From Alphaproteobacteria bacterium (GTDB lineage: Bacteria; Pseudomonadota; Alphaproteobacteria; Micavibrionales; Micavibrionaceae), in NCBI GenBank assembly GCA_021776015.1, contig JAJFGT010000190.1:1-8227 (forward strand): DNA of 8,227 nt, written 5' to 3'. The translations under genes and the position numbers were made by a program. How positions within the stretch are numbered: position 1 is the first letter of the stretch; each line of letters opens with the position of its first letter. Below are positions 1 to 5,436 of this stretch, piece by piece. The notes under the pieces were generated by a model that was not told where the DNA came from, made no database searches, and worked only from the letters and a program-made list of their open reading frames with translations.

Positions 1-1371
1 ATTATCTGTGATAAGCGCATCAACTTTGAATTGTAAATGTCCTATCTTTTCGTCTAAATCGATTTTATCTTTTTCCAAAGAGGTTACGTATTTCATCATA
101 TCTGATGTTGAACCCGAGAGAGAAGCTTCTTTATTTTTTAATAAAGTCACATTTTCAAGAAGATCTGTTTTATCTGTTTCAAGCAAAGAAATTGCATTGT
201 TTTTTTTCTCCAAATCGAGATCTTTTATATGGAGTTCATCCCTTAGATTTTTGAGAGTTGTTTTTAATTCAAGTGTCTCTCCTTGCGTATTTCCATGAAG
301 AGATTCCAGAGCGTTTATGTCCTGTTTTTTAAGATCTAGAGCTTTTTGTAGATCTGAGATCTGTCTGTCTCTATCTTCTAATTGCTTGGAATAGTTTAGG
401 CTTTCATCTTCGAAAGAAAGACCCTGTGTTTTCTGGGCCTGTTTTAGGGTATCCAAAGCGTTCTTTAATGTATCTCGTTCAGTTTGAATCGCTTGTAAGT
501 TTAGTTTTAACGTATCACTTTCTTTCACTTTATCTTTAAGAGAAGAAAGAGAGTCCACCTTTGATTTTAGTTCAGTGTTTTCCTGTTCAAGAGCAAAAAT
601 ACGTTCCTGAGATTCTTCTATACGCATATTGTGATTGGCAACAGAGGCTACTTCTTGAGTGGCCTTTACTTTTTGCTCTTTGATACTTTTCATTAATTGC
701 ATGTTTCTAGCCTTAAGTTCCTCCATTTCAAGTGTAAGAGCATGGGCAACATTGCTTGATGTATTTTCTAGAGACGGTGGAGAGGAGGGGATAGGCCTCT
801 CTTTTTTCTGAGAGGGCTTTTCTAATACAACAGATGTACTTGGTTCTTTATTAGGTTGAGAATCTGCAGGGAGAGCGCGGACACAAGAGTCGAGTTTATT
901 CTTCATATCTGCAGTGTTTTTGAGAGAGAAATCATGTTCTGTCCCATCAATATTAAAATTCAAAATCGTGTTTTCTAGCAACGCTTCGATAAGTTGAGTA
1001 TCGTTTCCCAGAGGAAAAACAATCGCATTGTGTGAAGAAGGTGTGATTTTGAAAGATCGAGACACCCGACCTGACTTAATTTTAAATGCGTATGTTTTAT
1101 CTATTTGAAAAGTTCGTTTTTGAAAATCAATGGCAAGTGATAACGCCTTGTCCTTTTTTTGAGCAAAGGTGGCATAGGCATCATCTGAAAATCCTTGTGA
1201 AACAGAACAATACCCCCCTTTAGGTTCAGTATGGAGACTCCAGCCAGTTTTTGCTGCATACAAGGCAGCTTCAGCATGGTGTACAGGGGCGAGTAAGGCT
1301 CCAAAAGCTCCTAGTGAAAAAACAGAAAGAGCAAGAGGGAGGGTAAGATATCTATGTTTTACTTTTTTCAT
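1..1371 (-). CDS. Exported long coiled-coil protein with a small N-terminal domain (3' end outside window)
   Basis: The frame opens at ATG 1371-1369 and stays open for 457 codons to the window edge, so the C-terminus is missing. Residues 1-36 form a Sec signal peptide: a basic start (MKKVKHR), a hydrophobic core, and a likely cut after HAEA. Residues about 37-165 look like a small secreted domain with two cysteines (C55 in GGYCSVSQG, C163 in LDSCV) that could form a disulfide. Its layout loosely recalls IalB-like (invasion associated locus B) and other small alphaproteobacterial periplasmic proteins, but I do not recognise it securely. Residues 166-205 are a Pro/Ser/Lys-rich linker. From about 206 onward the protein is almost all Glu, Lys, Gln, Leu and Asp in heptad-like order, a long coiled coil. 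The gene starts 38 bases after the TcpQ-type gene and is probably cotranscribed. A weak AAAGG (1390-1386) lies 14 bases before the start. A periplasmic tether, scaffold or secretion accessory is inference. Confidence 0.85.
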   Translation of the reverse strand, partial: MKKVKHRYLTLPLALSVFSLGAFGALLAPVHHAEAALYAAKTGWSLHTEPKGGYCSVSQGFSDDAYATFAQKKDKALSLAIDFQKRTFQIDKTYAFKIKSGRVSRSFKITPSSHNAIVFPLGNDTQLIEALLENTILNFNIDGTEHDFSLKNTADMKNKLDSCVRALPADSQPNKEPSTSVVLEKPSQKKERPIPSSPPSLENTSSNVAHALTLEMEELKARNMQLMKSIKEQKVKATQEVASVANHNMRIEESQERIFALEQENTELKSKVDSLSSLKDKVKESDTLKLNLQAIQTERDTLKNALDTLKQAQKTQGLSFEDESLNYSKQLEDRDRQISDLQKALDLKKQDINALESLHGNTQGETLELKTTLKNLRDELHIKDLDLEKKNNAISLLETDKTDLLENVTLLKNKEASLSGSTSDMMKYVTSLEKDKIDLDEKIGHLQFKVDALITDN

Positions 1372-1409
1372 GGGAGTATTTTTAACCTTTCAAAGATCAA
1401 ACATGTTTT

Positions 1410-2333
1410 TTATTGGTTTGGTTTGATGTGTAAATATAAATCTCCTGAAATAGGGTCATTATAGACATCTCCTACAGGACGCATATTTGAATGCATAGCT
1501 TCTTGTGTGAATTGGTTCAAAAGGATAGAGAGCCCATCTTCGACAGATCCGTAGGCAAAGACGCTGTTTGGAAGGGTTACATCAAAAGGGTAGTCCCATA
1601 TCAGTTTATAATCTCCAGAAGACTGCCAATTTGTAAGAGTCTTTTTCAAGGAGTCTCCTTTTGTAGCTTTCCATTTTTGTTCTGTTTTAGGCTGTGTTTT
1701 GGAAGAGGCTGTCGGTGGTAAGATTGATGTAGAGCGAACAGTTGCAAAGTTTGCAACAGATTCTATTGCTTCAACGGGAGTTTCTAAAAAATCTTCATTA
1801 TCTGTGTAGCTTAATTCACCTTCTACTGTTCCTTGCATTCCAATATCAAATAAATGTGTAAGAGCGCCTTCAAAGTCACCGAAGTATGAAACAGACTCCA
1901 ACAGAACTCTTCTGTCTTCCATTGTCCAGACAAGATCTGTTTCTGCGCGTTCGCTCCAGCGATGAATAACTGCCTTTAACGATTCTCCTTGATCTGCTTT
2001 CCATGTTTCAACATTAAGATGTTTTTTTGATGGAGCTGAGGGACGAGAAGGGAATGTAGCCTTTTCTATATAAATAGGTGGTGGAGATGAATCTATAGAA
2101 TCTAATGTTTGTGATGCATCATATGCAGGGTTATTTGAGTATATTTGTAGTCTAGACTTTTTTGAAAGAGGAGGAGGCGTTTCCAAGCTTTTCTCTATAG
2201 TAGAATCTTGTTCATTTTGACCATTAAAGTTAAATCCAGCATTAGCTGTCGCTGAAATCATAGTCAGAACAGAAAGAGGAAGAAGAAAAAAAGTTGTAAA
2301 GGTTCGCAGTAGGTTAGGAAAGTGGATAAACAT
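1410..2333 (-). CDS. Exported protein with two TcpQ-type domains
   Basis: This 307-residue protein begins with a signal peptide (hydrophobic core about residues 8-28, likely cut after ATANA near 32). A Pro/Ser-rich low-complexity stretch follows to about 105. Two related domains come next. Domain 1 (about 109-165) opens with WKADQGESLKAVIHRW and contains LVW and YFGDFEGALTHLF. Domain 2 (about 219-277) opens with WKATKGDSLKKTLTNW and contains LIW and YGSVEDGLSILL. The pattern W-x-A-x-x-G-(D/E)-S-L-(8 residues)-W, then L-(V/I)-W and G-(S/D)-(V/F)-(E)-(D/G)-(G/A)-L, matches the TcpQ C-terminal domain (toxin co-regulated pilus biosynthesis protein Q type), found in type IV pilus and type IVB-like secretion loci, usually once per protein. 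GAGG lies 10 bases before the ATG. The 105-base gap to prfB contains TATATT (2404-2399), a possible -10 with a poor -35, so a separate promoter is uncertain. Location is likely periplasmic or outer-membrane associated. Confidence 0.85.
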   Translation of the reverse strand: MFIHFPNLLRTFTTFFLLPLSVLTMISATANAGFNFNGQNEQDSTIEKSLETPPPLSKKSRLQIYSNNPAYDASQTLDSIDSSPPPIYIEKATFPSRPSAPSKKHLNVETWKADQGESLKAVIHRWSERAETDLVWTMEDRRVLLESVSYFGDFEGALTHLFDIGMQGTVEGELSYTDNEDFLETPVEAIESVANFATVRSTSILPPTASSKTQPKTEQKWKATKGDSLKKTLTNWQSSGDYKLIWDYPFDVTLPNSVFAYGSVEDGLSILLNQFTQEAMHSNMRPVGDVYNDPISGDLYLHIKPNQ

Positions 2334-2438
2334 GTTTGATTTGCCTCATTTAGAAAATATTCAACATCAAATAGGTACACCAGAAATAGAGCAATAACAA
2401 TATACTCTGTCTATAGAGATAAGAAAAGCCGTTGAAAA

Positions 2439-3543
2439 CTAATCTTCTTTGATTTTTGACGCAAGAGCAGCCTCTAAAAAGTCATCTATTTTTCCATCTA
2501 AAACAGCTTGTGTCTGTGTATTTTCTGTCCCTGTTCGTAGATCTTTAACCATCTGATAAGGATGTAGGACGTATGAACGGATTTGATGTACCCATCCAAT
2601 CTCTGTTTTATTATCGTAGGTTTCATTTTGTTCTGCTTCTTGTCGTCTAATCTCTTCTTCGTAGAGACGTGCTTTAAGCATGCTCATAGCTGTAGCTCTA
2701 TTCTTATGTTGAGAGCGTTCAGCCTGACAGGTCACGGCAATTTTAGTGGGGATATGGGTAATGCGGATGGCACTATCTGTTGTGTTAACATGTTGTCCAC
2801 CAGCTCCACTGGATCGATACGTATCGATTTTTAAATCTTTTTCGTCAATTTCAATTTCAATTGTATCATCAACAACTGGTGTTACGGCTACAGAAGCAAA
2901 GCTTGTATGGCGACGGGCGTTCGAATCAAAAGGAGAGATTCGAACAAGACGGTGAACACCAGTCTCTGTTTTTGCCCAGCCATAAGCCATATCTCCTTCA
3001 ATAAGAATTGTAGCAGATTTAACACCGGCTTCATCACCATCGTGACGGTCAATCATAGAAACTTTATATCCTCGGCCGTCAGCCCACCGCGTATACATGC
3101 GCAACAACATTCCAGCCCAATCACATGCTTCTGTACCTCCAGCTCCAGAGTTTACCTCTAGATATGCATTTTTTGTATCAGCCGCTCCAGAGAGAAGACA
3201 TAGAAGGTGAGCTTTTTGAGACTCTTTGTGAATAGAGCTAATTGCCAATATGCTTTCTTGGGTGAGAGCAAGATCATTTTCTTCTTCAGCGAGCTCCAAC
3301 ATTTCAAGATTTTCTTGGAGAGCATTCTCAATTTCTGTAACGGTTTTCATCTTAGATTCAAGAGTATTAAGCTCTTTCATCAAAACTTGTGCTTTTTCAG
3401 AATCGTTCCAAAGATCAGAGGATTCGGAGAGGGCACGAAGTTCTTCTACACGTAGAAGGGAGATGTCCCAGTCAAAGATGCCTCCTCAGAAGAGCTGTGT
3501 TCTCCCTAATATCATTGGCAAGTTTAGCGATGTCAGCATTCAT
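2439..3543 (-). CDS. prfB: Peptide chain release factor 2 (programmed +1 frameshift)
   Basis: RF2 recognises UAA and UGA stop codons and releases the peptide at the ribosome. The frame from ATG 3543-3541 gives 23 codons (MNADIAKLAND... ending LLRRHL) and meets an in-frame TGA at 3474-3472. Skipping one base (T at 3474) continues at GAC with DWDISLLRVEEL and runs to TAG at 2441-2439, giving 367 residues, the normal RF2 length (365 in E. coli). In the joined protein the stop-reading tripeptide SPF is at 203-205 (VRISPFDSNARRHTSF), which marks RF2 rather than RF1. The catalytic GGQ is at 248-250 (SGAGGQHVNTTDSAIR). The N-terminal helical region with DLWND is intact. An AAGG lies 10 bases before the ATG. 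The gene starts 24 bases after the DJ-1/PfpI-like gene, so the two are likely cotranscribed. Calling it from the TTG at 3383 would lose 53 residues; this is an annotation trap, not a pseudogene. Confidence 0.97.
3471..3486 (-). promoter_or_regulatory. prfB programmed +1 ribosomal frameshift site
   Basis: On the minus strand the zero-frame codons read AGG AGG CAT CTT TGA, followed by C. The AGGAGG element (3486-3481) is a Shine-Dalgarno-like stimulator placed three bases before the slippery CTT (3477-3475). The UGA stop (3474-3472) has the weak C context at 3471. Spacing and order match the classical E. coli prfB site (AGG GGG TAT CTT TGA C). In the known mechanism, low RF2 leaves the UGA unread long enough for tRNA-Leu to slip onto UUU, so RF2 controls its own synthesis. 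That mechanism is established for the family; its operation here is inferred from the conserved site. Confidence 0.96.
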
Positions 3544-3567
3544 AACCAGGCTACCTTGTATATTTAT

Positions 3568-4035
3568 TTATGCGGCTATACCCATTTCAGAATGAGAACT
3601 TTGAAGATCTTCAATAAATAATGCTACAGATTCTGAGAGGGATTGTCTTGATGTTTCAACAGGGATAACATTTGTGTTGCCTTGTGTCTCAATAAGTTGA
3701 GAGGCGTCATCGATAAGAAGAACAGGTTTATCTGCTCGGATAAAGCTACTAACAAACCGATCTGTATGAGCAGTCTTTTTAAGTCTCTCTATAGATTTAT
3801 CGCCACCAAGAACAATTAAACTAGAATAATCAGAGGCCAAAGCGGTGTTTATTGCTATATCTACAGGAAAAAAACATCCCCATGATTGATCTGCCCAGCC
3901 GTTGACAATACCATTTTCAGAACTGATAATTTTAAGAGAGATGTCATTCCCTCTCAAGTTTTTTTGGATAATAGTAAGTTCTTTTTCGTTAAATCCGTTT
4001 GCAACTAGTATTGCAATATTATGTTGTACATTCAT
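3568..4035 (-). CDS. DJ-1/PfpI-like protein, probably without the catalytic cysteine
   Basis: This 155-residue cytoplasmic protein has the layout of DJ-1/PfpI proteins (class I glutamine amidotransferase-like fold). It has an N-terminal strand and turn (IAILVANGFNEKEL, 7-20), a WGCFFPVDI segment (52-60) like the PfpI region before the first glycine motif, LIVLGGDKSIERL (73-85) at the conserved GG turn, and KPVLLIDDASQLIE (103-116) at the nucleophile elbow. PfpI/YhbO members normally have Cys-His there (AICHG); here the aligned residues are Asp109-Asp110, so protease, deglycase or chaperone-linked cysteine chemistry is unlikely. C54 is the only cysteine and sits elsewhere. The C-terminal part is shorter than in typical PfpI proteins of about 170-190 residues. 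It is the first gene of the minus-strand cluster, with AAGG 12 bases before its ATG, and leads into prfB. A sensory, binding or structural role is possible but unproven. Confidence 0.8.
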   Translation of the reverse strand: MNVQHNIAILVANGFNEKELTIIQKNLRGNDISLKIISSENGIVNGWADQSWGCFFPVDIAINTALASDYSSLIVLGGDKSIERLKKTAHTDRFVSSFIRADKPVLLIDDASQLIETQGNTNVIPVETSRQSLSESVALFIEDLQSSHSEMGIAA

Positions 4036-4142
4036 TGTATATTTAAGACCTTGTTCTGAGTTTTGATATTATATTTTATTTAGAGCTGTTTTTTTAATTT
4101 TTAAATGGGAATCTCTTCTAGACCATCTAAACTAAGTTCGCG

Positions 4143-4172
4143 ACTAAAGCAGACTCGGGTCTCTTTTGTCAA
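4143..4172 (-). promoter_or_regulatory. Candidate promoter for the DJ-1/PfpI-prfB cluster
   Basis: On the minus strand a perfect -35 hexamer TTGACA (4172-4167) is followed after 18 bases by TTTAGT (4148-4143), which matches four of six positions of the -10 consensus. Transcription would start near 4136 and leave a leader of about 100 bases before the ATG at 4035. The -35 is good and the -10 mediocre, so this may be an activated or repressed promoter. An alternative -10 nearer the gene cannot be excluded in such AT-rich DNA. Confidence 0.45.
4151..4162. repeat. Palindrome inside the minus-strand promoter spacer (possible operator)
   Basis: The sequence AGACTCGGGTCT is a 12-base palindrome with one mismatched pair. 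It sits wholly between the -35 and -10 of the candidate minus-strand promoter, where a bound repressor would block polymerase. It is also the most GC-rich spot in an otherwise AT-rich region. A regulatory role is inferred from position only. Confidence 0.35.
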
Positions 4173-4175
4173 TCA

Positions 4176-4195
4176 TTAAAGAAATTTCTCTTTAA
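4176..4195. repeat. Perfect 7-bp inverted repeat upstream of the minus-strand -35
   Basis: TTAAAGA (4176-4182) and TCTTTAA (4189-4195) are exact reverse complements around a six-base centre AATTTC. The element lies three bases upstream of the TTGACA hexamer, where an activator or repressor could bind. In AT-rich DNA such a repeat can arise by chance, so the call is tentative. Confidence 0.3.
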
Positions 4196-4287
4196 ATTCT
4201 GCAAAATAAAGACATTCCTTCAAAGACATTAAGGTAGGGGGAATATTCTAAAAAATTGTATAGGCATGAAAAAAAATCAATAAAATT

Positions 4288-4316
4288 TTGACTCTATTCA
4301 TATTTATAGATAATAA
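4288..4316 (+). promoter_or_regulatory. Candidate sigma-70-like promoter for the OmpA-family lipoprotein
   Basis: TTGACT (4288-4293) matches five of six -35 positions. Downstream there are two overlapping -10 choices: GATAAT (4309-4314, five of six matches, 15-base spacer) or TAATAA (4311-4316, three of six, 17-base spacer). The start point would be near 4322, giving an untranslated leader of roughly 110 bases before the ATG at 4432. It is the best promoter match on this strand in the gap. Confidence 0.5.
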
Positions 4317-4344
4317 GTATCAAGTTTTTATTTTAATTTTCGTA

Positions 4345-4361
4345 CACCCATGATATGAGTG
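4345..4361. repeat. Imperfect palindrome in the lipoprotein leader
   Basis: CACCCAT and ATGAGTG flank a three-base centre GAT and are complementary at six of seven positions. The element falls in the predicted untranslated leader, downstream of the candidate start point. It could be an operator or a small hairpin, but it is short and may be chance. Confidence 0.25.
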
Positions 4362-4414
4362 GTGAGATATTAAGAATAAAGAGAAAAATTATTTTATTAC
4401 AGATACATTCATTT

Positions 4415-4420
4415 AAGGAG
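4415..4420 (+). promoter_or_regulatory. Strong ribosome binding site of the lipoprotein gene
   Basis: AAGGAG lies 11 bases before the ATG at 4432. It is the clearest Shine-Dalgarno match of any gene in the window and fits an abundant envelope lipoprotein; it also supports the chosen start. Confidence 0.75.
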
Positions 4421-4431
4421 CTCTAGAAACA

Positions 4432-5370
4432 ATGAGACGTTCACTTTTAACACTTGCCCTTGCGGGAACACTTTTAACCATTGGCGCATGCGATGTGTCA
4501 AACGGTCTTGATCTATCATCACAGCAATTTAAGTCTCATACAGAAATTGATGCACTTAATGAAACACAAGCTGTTGGAAGCCCTTTTACACAGTATTTGG
4601 CAGATGAGTACAGAGATTATGCGAATATTGAACAAGATTCGATGTTTGATTTTGCTGATGCTCTTCATTTTGCACGTAAAGGTTTAGCTGCTGCTGAAGG
4701 GGATGCTGTAATGCCTGAACCTATTAGTGATTGGAACCTAAAGCCGAATCAGATTGACATGCTTCGTATGGGGCGTGGAGAATTGATTTCTGCCTACGAT
4801 CGTGGCGCGCGTGAGCTTGAGCCTCAAGCATCTGCTGTGGCCCAATCTCGTTTTGATTGCTGGATTGAGCAAGAAGAAGAAAACTGGGATACACCTGAAA
4901 ATGTAGTTTGTAATAATGAATTTCGTGTCGCTATGGATGCGTTGAGTGCCAAAATGGGACATCTTCCTGTTCCTGTTGAAGAAGTGATGGCACCTGTAAC
5001 AGATATGTCTATGGACGAAGCTGAACCTATGAATATAGAAGATGCTAAGTACATTGTCTTCTTTGACTTTGATTCTGCTGTTATTGAAGAAAGTGGTGCA
5101 AGTGTTCTTGACGCTGTTGTTGCTGAATTTCAGAAGAGAGATATTTCAACAATTTCTGTGATAGGTCATGCTGATACATCAGGAACTGCATCATACAACG
5201 AAAAACTTTCTAAAAAGAGAGCTGATGCGATTTCAGGAGCTTTAGAAAAACGAGGCGTTTCTGTTGATGCTCTTAAAGTTTCAAGTCAAGGAGAAAGCCT
5301 TCTTCTTGTTGATACACCAGATGGTGTAAGAGAACCTGCCAACCGTCGTGTAGAAATTTCTTTCGAGTAA
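4432..5370 (+). CDS. OmpA-family peptidoglycan-binding lipoprotein
   Basis: This 312-residue protein has a lipoprotein signal peptide (MRRSLLTLALAGTLLTIGAC) with the lipobox ending at C20, the expected lipidated residue. The middle region (about 50-165) has FDFADALHFARKGLAAA and a pair of cysteines (C143 in FDCWIEQ, C160 in NVVC) that could form a disulfide; this segment recalls the N-terminal part of alphaproteobacterial OmpA-family lipoproteins. Residues 165-203 are an acidic, proline-rich linker. The C-terminal OmpA-like domain (about 206-312) has FFDFDSA, the peptidoglycan-binding GHADTSG (D248), the motif N256-x2-LS-x2-RA (R263) and the terminal NRRVEI. The domain binds the diaminopimelate stem of peptidoglycan, so the protein probably ties a membrane to the cell wall, like Pal. 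Residue +2 after the cysteine is Asp, which in E. coli favours inner-membrane retention. The gene stands alone between its own promoter and a terminator. It is not next to tol genes, so calling it pal is not justified. Confidence 0.93.
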   Translation: MRRSLLTLALAGTLLTIGACDVSNGLDLSSQQFKSHTEIDALNETQAVGSPFTQYLADEYRDYANIEQDSMFDFADALHFARKGLAAAEGDAVMPEPISDWNLKPNQIDMLRMGRGELISAYDRGARELEPQASAVAQSRFDCWIEQEEENWDTPENVVCNNEFRVAMDALSAKMGHLPVPVEEVMAPVTDMSMDEAEPMNIEDAKYIVFFDFDSAVIEESGASVLDAVVAEFQKRDISTISVIGHADTSGTASYNEKLSKKRADAISGALEKRGVSVDALKVSSQGESLLLVDTPDGVREPANRRVEISFE

Positions 5371-5400
5371 TCTCCTCTCATAGATAAATTGAAGATAAAT

Positions 5401-5436
5401 AAAAACTCCCCAGCCTTAAAACTGGGGAGTTTTTTT
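5401..5436. terminator. Bidirectional rho-independent terminator
   Basis: A 13-bp perfect stem pairs 5401-5413 (AAAAACTCCCCAG) with 5422-5434 (CTGGGGAGTTTTT) around the eight-base loop 5414-5421. A T run follows on the plus strand and the A run at the start supplies the T run on the minus strand, so it can stop both convergent genes. The core is the strong G+C stem CTCCCCAG/CTGGGGAG. On the minus strand the helicase stop codon (5437-5435) abuts the structure and overlaps its T run by two bases. Confidence 0.95.

Larger units (their letters stand above)
4036..4431. other. Divergent AT-rich intergenic promoter region
   Basis: These 396 bases separate the start of the minus-strand cluster from the plus-strand lipoprotein gene. 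The region is strongly AT-rich with short A and T tracts. I found no convincing reading frame, tRNA-like cloverleaf or known riboswitch. It holds a candidate sigma-70-like promoter in each direction and three short palindromes, listed separately. The middle part (about 4200-4285) shows nothing I can assign. Confidence 0.7.

Noticed and set aside
8..298. Plus-strand open frame of 96 codons at the window start
   Set aside because: It is antisense to the coiled-coil gene, and its Ser/Phe-rich composition is the mirror of Glu/Lys-rich coiled-coil codons.
161..362. Cluster of five AGATCT sites within about 200 bases
   Set aside because: They come from Asp-Leu, Ile-Ser and similar codon pairs repeated in the coiled coil; spacing is irregular and there is no sign of a functional repeat.
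1101..1304. Minus-strand 67-codon frame
   Set aside because: It overlaps the coiled-coil gene in another frame; the long frame from 1371 has a signal peptide and stays open for 457 codons.
2405..2420. Possible terminator after prfB (CTCT/AGAG arms)
   Set aside because: The stem is only four pairs and no T run follows.
2399..2438. Separate promoter between prfB and the TcpQ-type gene (TATATT at 2404-2399)
   Set aside because: The -10 is plausible but no acceptable -35 sits at the right distance; kept only as a remark in the gene entry.
3472..3543. Apparent frameshift or internal stop at the beginning of prfB, suggesting a pseudogene
   Set aside because: The site is the canonical programmed frameshift of prfB and all downstream motifs (SPF, GGQ) and the total length are normal.
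3250..3621. Plus-strand open frame of 123 codons
   Set aside because: It lies antisense to prfB, crosses into the neighbouring gene, and has a Ser/Arg-rich composition typical of a shadow frame; no family features are visible.
4100..4165. Possible structured RNA or tRNA-like sequence around AGTTCGCGACT
   Set aside because: No cloverleaf, acceptor stem or standard T-arm could be assembled, and the stems are only three to five pairs long.
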